The position numbers were made by a program, and so were the translations under genes. The notes under the pieces were generated by a model, which saw nothing but the letters and a program-made list of their open reading frames with translations, had not been told where the DNA came from and made no database searches. From positions 1,798,001-1,862,000 of the forward strand of contig OY725498.1 of assembly GCA_963281255.1 (NCBI GenBank): 64,000 bases of DNA, given 5' to 3'. Each line of letters starts with the position of its first letter. Position 1 is the first letter of the stretch. The DNA is from Aphrocallistes beatrix (Eukaryota > Porifera > Hexactinellida > Sceptrulophora > Aphrocallistidae). Below, piece after piece: positions 1 to 9,912 of this stretch.

Positions 1-41
1 AGCGGCGTAGTTACGCGAAACGATCGAATTTAATATTATAC

Positions 42-1108
42 CATAGCCTACTCTAATAATGCTTCACAATAGACTGAAAAACATAGACTAGGGATGAAGT
101 AATAGCCGAATGGATTAGTACACGATTAGCCTGAAATCGTTAACCATGCAGAATAGGCATTAAGAATGCATTACCAGCATATATAAACATGGTATCAAAG
201 TACATATATCCGTTGGAAAAATTTCGATTAGTCATCATATCATTGCGCAACAGGTCATTCTAAGGACAATTTTAGCGATTTTCTAAGCTGTTTTAACCCT
301 ATTTCTAAATGGTATTAAGGTGTGATTTTTGTGTAGAACCAAGATTAGTAAGAGTTGATTTGAAAAATTTAGAATTTTTCAATGGAATGTTGTTACATTC
401 CTGCGTTGCTATGGTAAAGCATTTTGGTCAGTTTGGGTCATTTCGTGCAAACTGTAGTAACTAGATCTTCAAATTCGATCGTGTTTGATAGGCAATGGCC
501 TACTTCCTATTAGGTGATAATACAACTTGAACTTCTAAATTCAACGAGTTTTGAGTTATGGGTTGATTTTAAGAATGTGGCCAAAACACTAAATTGTCTC
601 ATAACTCTATAGTCTGTTAATTTAGAAGTTTAAATTGTATTATTACCTAATAGGAAGTAGCCAATTGCCTATCAAATAAAATCAAATTTGAAGACCTAGT
701 TCTTACAGTTTGCAGGATATGGCCCAAACTAACCAAAATGCTTTACCATGGCAACGCAGGAATGTAATAACATTCCATTGAAAAATTCTAAATTTTTCAA
801 ATCAACTCGTACTAATCTTGGTTCTACACAAAAATCACACCTTAATACCATTTAGAAATAGGGTTAAAACAGCTTAGAAAATTGCCAAAATCGTGCTTAA
901 AATGACCTGTTGTGCAATGATATGATGACGAATCGAAATTTTGACAACGGATATATGTTATTTGATGCCATGTTTATATATGCTGGTAATACATTCTTAA
1001 TGCCTATTCTACATGGTTGACGACTTTAGGCTAATCGTGTATTAATCCATTCGGCTATTACCGCGTCCTTGGTTATTTTACTGTGAGGCATTATTAGAGT
1101 AGACTATG
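42..1108. mobile_element. Fold-back element with ~500-bp inverted arms (copy 1)
   Basis: The left arm (about 42-555) and right arm (about 600-1108) are imperfect reverse complements over their whole length. The outer ends read CATAGCCTACTCTAATAATG on the left and the mirrored CATTATTAGAGTAGACTATG on the right. The arms share the stretch around GGAATGTTGTTACATTCCTG with two other places in the window (11.9-13.06 kb and 20.64-21.02 kb), so this is a dispersed family. No coding capacity is visible. A clean target duplication is not obvious here, although copy 2 has one. Class unknown; a long-armed MITE or fold-back transposon. Confidence 0.8.
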
Positions 1109-1479
1109 AGCATACATAATAATTTTGAAATTTTATATATTAAAACTCAATAGTTTGTTTGTACAAGTTGATTGAGGAACTGGGAAGTGCTATAGCTGTG
1201 AAATTTGGCACACAAGTAAATATTAATGAGTCTATAAGGGAGTTCGAAGATTTAAGTGAAACCTTCACACTTCGCCAAGATAGGTAACAAATTGTGCTGA
1301 CCAATGAAATTCTATTATTTTATAATATACATACGGATGACGGATCTAAACAGTAGTGATTTACATTTACAATGCATACAAGAAGGAACTATTTGTGATT
1401 GAAAATCATTGGTCCAAGCGAAAACCAATAAATTATCAGGCTTTTATAAGCTATTCGCACGATTCTATTTCATATAAAC

Positions 1480-1548
1480 CAGCGCGCTTGCGCTGCGCGG
1501 CTTGTGGACACTACGTGTCCGCAGAGTATCGCTGCAAGTGCCTGGGGA
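1480..1548. repeat. GC-rich hairpin module (one of about eleven copies)
   Basis: This is the recurrent terminal module of the Helitron-like families. It holds a palindromic GCGCGCTT start, a GCGCTGCGCGGC core, a GGACAC...GTGTCC hairpin and, in better copies, a GGCGCC...GGCGCC hairpin. Other copies lie at about 3047-3102 (-), 3541-3628 (+), 4757-4833 (-), 19984-20062 (+), 20395-20455 (+), 23060-23115 (-), 23782-23866 (+), 36275-36352 (-), 60946-61006 (-) and a worn one at 48454-48510 (+). It stands out as GC-rich islands in AT-rich DNA. Confidence 0.85.
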
Positions 1549-1686
1549 TATTCAAGAAACGGTCGATTGCTTTTCTAATTCTCCACTAAAAAAATGTCAT
1601 TCATCTACAGTTAATAATGAATTCAGAACTGGAGAAGTAAATTTTCATGATAAAAGGAATTTGCTTAATATAAAGCTAACGGAATA

Positions 1687-2099
1687 CAGACAATTCGTGA
1701 CAGGACAATTCGTGACAGGACAATTCGTGACAAGACAATTCGTGACGGACAATTCGTGACAGGACAATTCGTGACAAGACAATTCGTGACGGACAATTCG
1801 TGACAGGACAATTCGTGACAAGACAATTCGTGACGGACAATTCGTGACAGGACAATTCGTGACAAGACAATTCGTGACGGACAATTCGTGACAGGACAAT
1901 TCGTGACAAGACAATTCGTGACGGACAATTCGTGACAGGACAATTCGTGACAAGACAATTCGTGACGGACAATTCGTGACAGGACAATTCGTGACAAGAC
2001 AATTCGTGACGGACAATTCGTGACAAGACAATTCGTGACGGACAATTCGTGACAGGACAATTCGTGACAAGACAATTCGTGACAAGACAATTCGTGACA
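1687..2099. repeat. 14-15 bp tandem array in the left arm (GACAATTCGTGACA)
   Basis: Units of 14 or 15 bases (GGACAATTCGTGAC, AGGACAATTCGTGAC, AAGACAATTCGTGAC) are arranged as a higher-order 44-bp triplet for most of the array. The opposite arm (3197-3241) keeps only three units, so the array grew on one side after the inverted ends were formed. Long open frames across this array on the minus strand are by-products of a unit without stops. Confidence 0.95.
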
Positions 2100-2205
2100 A
2101 AATTTCTAGACATCAGGGGCCTTATTCTCAGATCAACTTAACTTAAACTTAAACTAAGTAATTACTTAGTTTCGAGCAAAAAACTAAGTATGGATTTAAG
2201 GATAA

Positions 2206-3102
2206 GTATAGCTAAGATTAAAATGCTAGGATTTTTTTTGTTTGTTTGTTTGTCCGAATTGATTGAAGAATTGGCAAGTCGTAGAGATACGAAAATTGGC
2301 ATGTAGGTGCCAAATGATGAATCTAGGATTAAGTTCGAAGATCTAAGCGAAATTTTCACACCTCTGCAAAAAAAATGGAAAACAAATTTTCACACCTTTT
2401 CTATACAAAATAAATGACTACACTATCACAATAGAAACCATTGTACGACACTACAATATATCGTCATTGTTATTAATATTTCAAAGCCACAACTTATGTT
2501 TGATATCTTAAATGTATTATAGTATTTGGCAGTAAAAAAGATTATCTGCATATTTTCACACCTTTATATACATATTTTCACACCATTTGATGAATTTTGA
2601 AAATAATGCTAGAGACTAGCTTCCAACGGGTGACATGGGGTTTTTAGGGGTGTAGATTTCGAATATCATATTTTCAGATCGATATGATAAATTATTTGTT
2701 TACTTTTGTTTACATTAGATACATAAAGTAAACAAATCTCAAAAATATGCTAGAAACTAGCTTCCAACGGTTGACATGGGTTTTTTTTAGGGGTGTAGAT
2801 TTCGAATATCATATTTTCAGATCGATATGATAAATTATTTGTTTACTTTTGTTTACAATAGATATATAAAGTAAACAAATTACAAAAATAGGCCAGAGAC
2901 TAGCTTCCAACGGTTGACCTGGGGTTTTTAGTGCTGTAGATTTCGAATATTATATTTTCGGATCCATATGAGAAATTTTTCGTTGACCTTTGTTTAAAAG
3001 ATTTATATAAAGAAAAAAAATCCCAAAATATGTTAGATTGAGTAACTCCAGGCACCCGCAGTGTCCGCAAGCCGCGCAGCGCAAGCAAGCGAAGCGTGCT
3101 TG
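2206..3102 (+). mobile_element. Helitron-like element B1 with three ~125-bp tandem units
   Basis: The 5' part has the AAAATGCTAGGATT and TTTGTTTGTTTG signature, then a segment shared with C elements (GATTGAAGAATTGGCAAGTC). The centre has three head-to-tail copies of about 125 bp containing CTAGCTTCCAACGGTTGACA (about 2608-3000). The 3' end is the GC hairpin module ending GTGCTTG at 3102. It lies wholly inside the hAT-like element 1681-3248. The exact 5' border is unclear because the initial TC is not preserved. Confidence 0.6.
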
Positions 3103-3540
3103 TAGCTAAGAAAACTTAATGAAAATTAAGTAATTACTTAGTTTAAGTTTAAGTTAAGTCGATCTGAGAATAAGACCCCTGATGTCTAGAAATTTTGTCA
3201 CGAATTGTCTTGTCACGAATTGTCCTGTCACGAATTGTCTGTATTCAAAAGCTAACTAATCCAAGAATGTGATGTCAATTTGAATCTACAAAATTCATAA
3301 TATCAAGATTCTTATGTTGGAACAACTCAAACAACTTCAGTCGAGTAACTTTAACAACAATCGAGGTATGTGTTATGTACTATAATCAATGAATTTGACC
3401 ATTAAATAAGTTAATGATCAAATAATATACTCAAAATAGCTGTATTCAATCATTTATATGAAATAGAATCGTGTGAATCGCATTATAAAAGCCTGATAAT
3501 TGATTAATTCTCACATGAACCAATGAATTTCAATCACAAA

Positions 3541-4271
3541 CAAGCGCGCATCGCTTGCTTGCGCTGCGCGGCTTGCAGACACTGCGTGTCCGCAGATTTA
3601 CCCAGTGGGCGCTTGGGGATATTAGAGAAACAATACGTCGCTTTCTTGTTTTATACTAAGTACGCTGGATTGTCATTTGTCTACGGTTAATGAAATCAGA
3701 ACTGTAGCAGAAATTTTGTTTCGTGATAAATTTAATGTACTTCGTATTAAGTCAACTAATCCTGAATGTAAGCTCAATTTGAATACACAAAGTTCACATT
3801 GCTAAAGATTATTATACTTAAATAATCAATTCCAGTCCATGTCGTTAAAAGTTATTTTATGATCGAAATGATTGATCGTAGCATATAACACACTTTAATT
3901 GTTGTTAACAATCAAATTATAGACTCAAAATAGCAGTATTCAATCATTTATAGGAAATAGAATCGTGTGTGAATGGCATTATAGTAAAAGCTGATAATTG
4001 ATTGGTTCTCACGTAAATCAATGAATTTCAATCACAAATAGTTTTGATTGTATGCATAAGTCACTACTATTTTATTCCAATGTATTTTACCATAAAATAA
4101 TCGAATTTGATTGGTCAGCACATTTTGTCACCTATCTCGGCGAGGTGTGAACATTTCGCTTAGATCTTCGAACTTAATCCTAGATTCACCATTTGACACC
4201 TACATGCCAATTTTCGTATCTCTACGACTTGCCAATTCTTCAATCAATTCAGACAAACAAACAAAATAAGA
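3541..4271 (-). mobile_element. Helitron-like element C2, intact ends, inserted in C1
   Basis: Read on the minus strand it begins TCTTATTTTGTTTGTTTGTC at 4271 and ends GCGCGCTTG at 3541. The C1 flanks (...AATCACAAA and TAGTCCCTT...) join to match C2's own internal sequence (AATCACAAATAGTTTTGA), so the empty site is A|T with no target duplication. It is the best intact C family member here: 731 bp, no reading frame of note. Confidence 0.7.
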
Positions 4272-4909
4272 TAGTCCCTTCGACTGTATGCATTACAATT
4301 GCAAGTCAGTACTGTTTAGATCCCAATGTATTTGTATTATAAAATTATCGAATTTCATTGGTCAGCACAATTTGTCACCTATCTCAGCGAGGTGTGAACA
4401 TTTCGCTTAGATCTTCGAACTCCCTTCTAGATTCATTATTTATTACCTGTGTGCCAAATTTCTAGCACCCCCCAGTTCCTCAATCAATTTGTACAATAAA
4501 AACAACATTGCGTTTTAACATATAAGATGATTGAATACAGCTATTTTGAGTCTTCTATTTGATTGTTAAAAGTTATTTTATGATCAAATTGATTGATTAG
4601 TACATAACACATACCTCGATTGTTGTTAACGTAACTCGACTGAAGTTGCTTGAATCGTTCAAATATGATAATCTTTAAAATATGAACTTTGTGTAACCGT
4701 AGATAAATGACATCTTTTTAGTAGAGAATTAGGAAGCAATCAACCGTTTCTTCCGCATCCCCAGGGATCAGGGCGACTCTGCGGATACGCAGTGTCTGCA
4801 AGCCGCGCAGCGCAAGCAAGCGAAGCGCGCTTGCTATACTAGATTATAATTATTGAAAAATTGAGTTTTGTAATGTTATCAGCTTAAATAATTACCATTA
4901 ATTAATAGC

Positions 4910-5872
4910 TTACTTTGTGGGTGAATACACTCCTAAGGAGGCATATTTTTCCCGCAATCCTTTTTCAGTATTCACGACTGGATATACGCAAGTGTAGCTG
5001 TGATTTAGTGTAATTGAAAGGGAGATCTGTTCTGGAGTATTGGCAGGATCGGAAGCTGTTAAGGCTTTTTGCATTTGACCAAGGTTGGGGTAGAATAATT
5101 TAGGTTCTGGACGTTCATCTAGGCGAGGGCTTAGATTTCTGATATCATCAGGCAGACTTTGCTGTTCAAGTATGGGCAGGATTAACTGTTGTTCTTGCCG
5201 ATCGAACTCTCTCCACATTCCATGAAGATCCTCAAGTGAGAAGTTAACTTGTTTCGATGTATGTATACCTTTCTGAAATGCTGACAGAAATGGTATTATT
5301 TTTGACTTACTTTGGGGTAAATGCTCTATTTTGTCTATTATTGCTTCATCCTTTAGATTGGTTGGACCTACTTGAACTCTGCCTCGCAAAATGTTGGTAA
5401 CTGCATCCACGCGTCTGTATTCACCGCTGAATATGCGCATCTCAAATTCTTCGTAACGAAACTTACTCTCCTCTCCAGAAGTAGTTTTTAGTTCGCCAAC
5501 ATAATATGATCCTTGAGCAGCTTTCTTTATATAGTGATGGGATAAGTATTTTCTATCGTCCGTTTCTCCAACCTTATATATTCCAACCCAATAATAATTT
5601 GTGTCTGGAGTTTTGTCCAGATTCCAGTGCATTGTAGGATAATAGTACAGGTAGCTGTAGTGGGAATAGAGCGAAACATTCTCATATACATCAAACTTAG
5701 GCTCTGGGACATTAACTACTTGCTTGTGTTCCCTCACATGTTCTTGCTGGAATTCCTTCACTGATTGGTGAATATCTTCATATATTTTTGTTACCGTATG
5801 TAAGCATTGTTTCTTCTCCAGACTGCTTAACTGTTGCCAGCCAAGGGCAAATGCTTCGAATCTATTTGCCAT
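4910..5872 (-). CDS. Possible SKICH/CALCOCO-like protein, paralogue 1
   Basis: A 320-residue protein if it starts at the methionine of MANRFEAFAL. A start 11 codons upstream (5905) is also open, but a likely splice acceptor (TGTAATGCTAG) lies between the two, so the later start is preferred. An N-terminal helical stretch (about 1-60, rich in K, E and Q) is followed by a compact segment with YYWVGIYKVGE, a GSYYVGEL strand and YEEFEMRIFSG, which resembles the WIGIY / YQFRY pattern of SKICH-type beta-sandwich domains of CALCOCO proteins. That resemblance is by eye and moderate. The C-terminal third has no recognised domain. No signal peptide or membrane segment. The gene is one half of a duplicated segment; its sister at 17.7-18.7 kb is nearly 90% identical, with conservative changes and a 2-residue indel, which suggests both are or were translated. 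Function unknown. Confidence 0.65.
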   Translation of the reverse strand: MANRFEAFALGWQQLSSLEKKQCLHTVTKIYEDIHQSVKEFQQEHVREHKQVVNVPEPKFDVYENVSLYSHYSYLYYYPTMHWNLDKTPDTNYYWVGIYKVGETDDRKYLSHHYIKKAAQGSYYVGELKTTSGEESKFRYEEFEMRIFSGEYRRVDAVTNILRGRVQVGPTNLKDEAIIDKIEHLPQSKSKIIPFLSAFQKGIHTSKQVNFSLEDLHGMWREFDRQEQQLILPILEQQSLPDDIRNLSPRLDERPEPKLFYPNLGQMQKALTASDPANTPEQISLSITLNHSYTCVYPVVNTEKGLREKYASLGVYSPTK

Positions 5873-6238
5873 TTTGTTTCTAATTGAGCTAGCATTACAG
5901 GACAATAGAGGAATATATTAGAAATTCATCATACTTAAGCTGCCTGGTCAATCAGGTCATGGCCTGACTGATTTAGCAGCTTCAGTCGCACTTGGATGTT
6001 GTATCATCATTGATTAAGAAAAAAATAGTTAAAGTTTTGTTACTTACCATGCTCAAGATTTGGTGGTCTATCGCTACATTTGGTGACTATTTCCAAAAAC
6101 GGCCAGTTTTGTCAAGTAATGGTGAATTTCCACAAGAAAATATCTTTGGTAAATTATATCTATAAAAACATCTTCATGATCAGGTAATAATGACTCATCA
6201 ATGGTTGCATCATATATAAAAAAGATTTCAAAAAAGAT

Positions 6239-6326
6239 ACCGGCGATTCCAAGTGAGTATAGTCTGGCACAGGCATTGCTCAAATAAGTCCCACTGTGCC
6301 AGACTATACTCACTTGAAATCGCCGG
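6239..6326. repeat. 32-bp near-perfect inverted repeat
   Basis: Arms 6239-6270 and 6295-6326 match in 31 of 32 positions, with a 24-base spacer. They begin CCGGCGATT and end TCTGGCACA. Transcribed, this forms a very stable hairpin. Short open frames run across it on both strands (plus 6296-6502, minus 6421-6074); neither is recognised. No target duplication found. Confidence 0.85.
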
Positions 6327-6329
6327 GCA

Positions 6330-7960
6330 TTTATGGGATGTCTGGATGGTGGCTGCATGTTAAAGGTGGAGGCAAACTGGGGTATCTTTTTGGCTCTAAC
6401 CGGCATCCACTGTATTTCCATTTTCGGATGATGTCATGTCGTAGCGGCTTTAAGATCAAGACATCTAGACAGTACAAGCTTGTACATAAGTTACGGCTGT
6501 AGTGCAAAATCCCATGATTACATTATCATGCGCCTAAAGTGCCATGATATCACGTGACTACTTTAATTCTCCACCTCAAAAGCCTCCTTGACACCTGGTT
6601 TCGAGTTCCATTCTTCCTTTCAAATGCAGTTGGCTTTCGGCCCCTCATCATATTCCATACCTAAAAGTACCCACTTCTAACACATTGTACATACAACTTA
6701 GGTTTCCGCGACGAATTTTCCGTTAATGCAGGGAATATCCTTTTACTCGAACTTATTGAACACTCGGCATGATGCTAATCATGGACGATCTTGAATGTTG
6801 AAAGGACGAGCGATGGTAATAGACTCTGAGTGAAGATTGACCTCTGATTATTTCTTTGTGTTATCTATTCAAATTTGGTTTAGTTTATATTTAAAAATCA
6901 AACAAACTCACAACCACAATCTAACATGTACCAAAAATAATAGGCTCGAATTAATTCACTTGAACAGTTGTCACCGGTAAAAGATTCGTTTTGTTGATTG
7001 ATTAATATTAGTGAATAAGTTGTAGAGTTGTGGAAACTAGACATGTTAATAGTGTAATGACTCTATTTATAAGAAACTCCTACTATATATCAGCATGCCT
7101 ACGTACATTGTATACTTGTAAGATACTCTATGGTCTACTTTATTGATCACAAATAATCTAGTCAAATTTGCAGGATATAACCGTAGGAAGAACTCCGAGA
7201 GCGCGCCAGGTGGCCTCTTCCATGAGATTCTGACCTGCGTGGGATTTTGACCCACTATTTTTCATTTTATACTAAGTAATATTTTGTACATGGCAACTTG
7301 TTATTGACATTCATACTAACTTTATATCCTTTTTTCTAGATTGCTTTCAACGCGTCTACTTATGAATTTACTTCGAATTGACATTGACTTTTTCATGAAC
7401 GTGAACGAGTACTAGCAAATTCAGAGTTATCTCTTGACTAATGTCATTCCTCTGAAGATCAAGGATTCAAGTGATCGAAAAAGAATTTTGTCAGAAGAGA
7501 GTATTATCTCCAGAACAACAAACTTGTAAAGGTAAAGTTAAAATGCGATATCATCCTATCTAGCATTTATCTAACCTTTGCTATTATTGCATCTTGTTTA
7601 CAATATTTTCGCTTCAATGTTTCTCATGTCTGTAGTGGTGGATTCTTTAACTAACCATGCAAATCGTATGTATCCATCCAATTTACTGTCCATATTTTAG
7701 AGTGTGTAGAAGAACGGAGTCGTGAAATACCTCGAGGTTCCACTTGAACCCGAAATCAAAGGTATTGTTACGGCTGAGTACGATAAGTTATTATCAGATG
7801 AAGTAAACTTTAATATTACAATTTTGAATGAATACAGAAAGTAAATAATAGAGTAGTAAGTGAGCAACGGTATATAAGAGGTATCCTACTGGTCTAATCT
7901 AGTTGGGTGGTCGAATACAGTTGGTATCTAAGTAACGAAGTGTAAACTAAATAACTAAAG
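6330..7960. other. Non-coding stretch, no gene recognised
   Basis: Apart from the duplicated block at 6780-7200, nothing recognisable as a gene is seen. The short open frames are isolated and have no motif. About 7200-7255 holds a GC-richer fragment with a small 5-bp stem and 7-base loop, which was considered as a tRNA remnant and rejected. Confidence 0.5.
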
Positions 7961-7999
7961 AGTGGGAACTAATACTCAACTAGTATAACAATATCATCA

Positions 8000-8092
8000 G
8001 TCTCTACAATTATACTACTACTCCATCAATTACCACCATTGATGGCATTCGTAGCAAATACGACTGGATCGGCATTCATGATGACGTTCGAC
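8000..8092 (+). pseudogene. Old integrase gene, zinc-finger exon fragment
   Basis: The plus strand reads GIRSKYDWIGIHDDVRHY and then GTGAGA at about 8092. This matches the end of the HHCC exon of the integrase at 11.3 kb (IREKYYWNGMTEDIKNY), including the same splice-donor position. The partner exon follows at 13.1 kb, so the intron has been inflated by inserted elements (8132-13059). The two histidines that should lie upstream are not recognisable. The fragment is decayed. Confidence 0.6.
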
Positions 8093-8194
8093 ATTATGTG
8101 AGAAATTCCCATTCATTGAATTAGAATGGCACATAGCCTACTATATATAAGGCCTGTTTCATGATATACTGACCCGCATGATAGAGTGACCCAC

Positions 8195-8725
8195 ACCATG
8201 GATATGTTATTACTGTGATAGACTGACCCGCACCATAGATATGTTTTACTGTGATATAGTGACCCGCATAATAGATATGTTATAAGTAACCGTGATAGAC
8301 TGACCCGCATGATAGATATGTTATTACTGTGATAGACTGACCCGCATGATAGATGTGTTATTACTGTGATAGACTGACCCGCATGATAGATGTGTTATTA
8401 CTGTGATACATAGGCGTAGCCAATGGGTCCTGCCCACAGGCCCAGAAAATGTTTCTGCAGGCCCAGTTAAGACGGACCGTAGCCCCTGGCAGGCCCTTGT
8501 CGGCGCCACTGGCTACGCCCCTACTGTGATAGACTGACCTGCATAATTGATATGTTATTACTGTGCTAGACTGACCCGCATAATACAGTAGTTATGTTAT
8601 ACTGTGATAGACTGACCCGCATAATACAGTAGTTATGTTATACTGTGATAGACTGACCCGCATAATACAGTAGTTATGTTATACTGTGATAGACTGACCC
8701 GCATGATACAGTAGTTATGTTATTA
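8195..8725. repeat. Subterminal tandem repeats of the integrase-OTU transposon
   Basis: About twelve copies of a 37-45 bp unit containing ACTGTGATAGACTGACCCGC and TATGTTATT. The same motif occurs about four times, inverted, at 11775-11915. Arrays like this at transposon ends commonly serve as transposase binding sites; that role is inferred. A small GC-rich MITE (8408-8522) interrupts the array. Confidence 0.9.
8408..8522. mobile_element. Small GC-rich MITE inside the subterminal array
   Basis: About 115 bp with inverted ends AGGCGTAGCCAATGG and CCACTGGCTACGCC. It appears to be flanked by ACTGTGAT (8400-8407 and 8523-8530), but the host array itself contains that word in every unit, so the duplication is only suggestive. 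hAT-like. Confidence 0.6.
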
Positions 8726-9153
8726 GCTAATATAGTGCGCTATACTAGTTTATTGTTGTAACTAATGATACGTAAATGAATTCAGAGATGGAAAAAGCAA
8801 TGCTATTAATAGTAAATTTGCTGTTAACAGTGTTTCTACCATCCTTGTAAATGATGCTTTCACGAGAGGATTTCCTTGACTCATCAAATACTTTCAATGA
8901 AGTCTTGGGTTTACAGCAATGCAATGACTTGCTTTAATTGAAAATATTATTGTCAATTAATTGGAATTTCATAAAATTGCACAATTTATTCATCCAAGGA
9001 CTGAGTATGAACTAACAAATACTTGTACGTACATATTTGCTGTATTTGTCAGTGAGTTGCCGTGCAGTACAAGCTTGTTTATCTAAATTATTGACTTATA
9101 ATACGTATTTCGCAAATGTTTCCCAATAGACAAAATAATATTACTTGATTAAT

Positions 9154-9765
9154 TCAATCAATGACAATAATAGATTCTATAGAATCATTTGACCTAAAAG
9201 AATCATATATACAATTCATCATTCGCGTTACAAGTTCGAAGTGATGATTGTAATTAGTGATGTAGATGGACATTGATTGTGGATTTTGACACCCGCAGTA
9301 TCTCAGCCATTCTATTCTTCTCCAGTCATCTCCTGGACTATTTTTCTTCATTGCAACGAATACACTCGTGTTGAGCATTCTAGAGACATCACTTGCCCAT
9401 ATACCATCTTGTGTCATTGCTGATTCTTTAAGATATGTTAGGGGAGAAGTGTCCTTGTAAAATTTAGTCCGAAGATACTTTTGAATGAACTCCCTACCTT
9501 CCGTAACAATAAATCGACATACTTCACCTCGTATTAGTTTGTAATTATCTTGAATTCCAGATATGATGTAAGAAATGCAACGAAAAAAGCAATTTCCGTC
9601 TCTCTCAATTGGAATACATTGCCACGGGATATAATTCGCGAGTGGTGAGTTAACCAGAGCCCTATGTTGTTCTATTACATTCACGAATTTTATGTTGATC
9701 TTCTCGCATATCTCCTGCTGCCAAAGCGAAGTGATAGGGTCGTAACAAGGCTTGAAATTCATTGG
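9154..9765 (-). CDS. OTU cysteine protease domain exon (3' exon of integrase-OTU gene)
   Basis: This is the last exon of the transposon gene. It is entered in phase 0 from a CACAG acceptor at 9766 and ends at the stop at 9154 (about 203 residues). The catalytic segment ERDGNCFFRCISYI has the Asp and Cys of OTU proteases. The C-terminal YNHHFELV supplies the expected His. OTU proteases cut ubiquitin or related chains; a role in a transposon is unproven. An internal start (MNFKPCYD, 9759) is open, so a separate protein cannot be excluded, but the phase-0 junction with upstream exons favours fusion. No signal peptide or membrane segment. Confidence 0.8.
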   Translation of the reverse strand, partial: PMNFKPCYDPITSLWQQEICEKINIKFVNVIEQHRALVNSPLANYIPWQCIPIERDGNCFFRCISYIISGIQDNYKLIRGEVCRFIVTEGREFIQKYLRTKFYKDTSPLTYLKESAMTQDGIWASDVSRMLNTSVFVAMKKNSPGDDWRRIEWLRYCGCQNPQSMSIYITNYNHHFELVTRMMNCIYDSFRSNDSIESIIVID

Positions 9766-9912
9766 CTGTGATCCAGAAATTGTGTATGGGATTGAAGGTA
9801 CAATAGATGATTGATTTTCAAAATAAATACTTTCTAGATGTGCGCATACCTTGATATTTGGTACATATTATAAAGTGAAAAGTCACGATAAACCTTATTG
9901 TAAAAAACTTAC

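Larger units (their letters stand above)
1681..3248. mobile_element. hAT-like non-autonomous element with minisatellite arms
   Basis: The inverted ends read GAATACAGACAATTCGTGAC from both sides and continue through TCTAGACATCAGGGGCCTTATTCTCAGATC-type sequence, read inward. The element is flanked by an exact 8-bp duplication AAGCTAAC (1673-1680 and 3249-3256), and the flanks close up to match the related copy C2, so the borders are well supported. The left arm is expanded into a tandem array (1687-2099). A Helitron-like copy (B1, about 2206-3102) occupies the centre. No transposase gene is visible. The 8-bp duplication points to hAT. Confidence 0.75.
1479..4527 (-). mobile_element. Helitron-like element C1, inserted in C0 and itself split twice
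   Basis: Read on the minus strand it starts TCTTATATGTTAAAACG at 4527 and ends GCGCGCTGG at 1479. It sits between A and T of the C0 target with no duplicated bases. Its body is interrupted by a hAT-like element (1681-3248) and by C2 (3541-4271). The remaining C1 pieces are 1479-1680, 3249-3540 and 4272-4527. The order of insertion is therefore C0, then C1, then C2 and the hAT element. C1 and C2 have the same orientation. Confidence 0.65.
1131..4833 (+). mobile_element. Helitron-like non-autonomous element C0, split by insertion C1
   Basis: The sequence of this element is in two blocks, 1131-1478 and 4528-4833. The 5' end has the family form (TTTTATATATTAAAAC, followed by a TTTGTTTG run) and the 3' end is a GC-rich hairpin module ending GCGCGCTTG. 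The block junction (...CATATAAA / TGATTGAAT...) is continuous in the related copy C2, so 1479-4527 is an insertion. No reading frame of note. Assignment to Helitrons rests on end structure, A|T target and lack of target duplication; no Rep/helicase is present. Confidence 0.65.
4880..7200. repeat. Segmental duplication, copy 1
   Basis: The gene at 4910-5872, its immediate upstream region up to about 5990 (including CTGACTGATTTAGCAGCTT) and a further block at about 6780-7200 (including GAAAGGACGAGCGATGGTAA) recur in the same order and orientation at about 17640-18780 and 19545-19960. The middle parts (5990-6780 here, 18780-19545 there) are not alike, so one or both copies gained or lost DNA after duplication. 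The spacing is 12.8 kb. Confidence 0.85.

Noticed and set aside
1645-2113. Three overlapping minus-strand open frames of 141-151 codons
   Set aside because: They are the tandem unit read in three frames (CHELSV, SRIVL, VTNCL repeats) and contain no stop because the unit has none. Not genes.
7238-7260. Possible tRNA T-arm (GTGGG, 7-base loop, CCCAC) on the minus strand
   Set aside because: The loop lacks the TTC start, and no acceptor stem, D-arm or anticodon arm could be placed around it.
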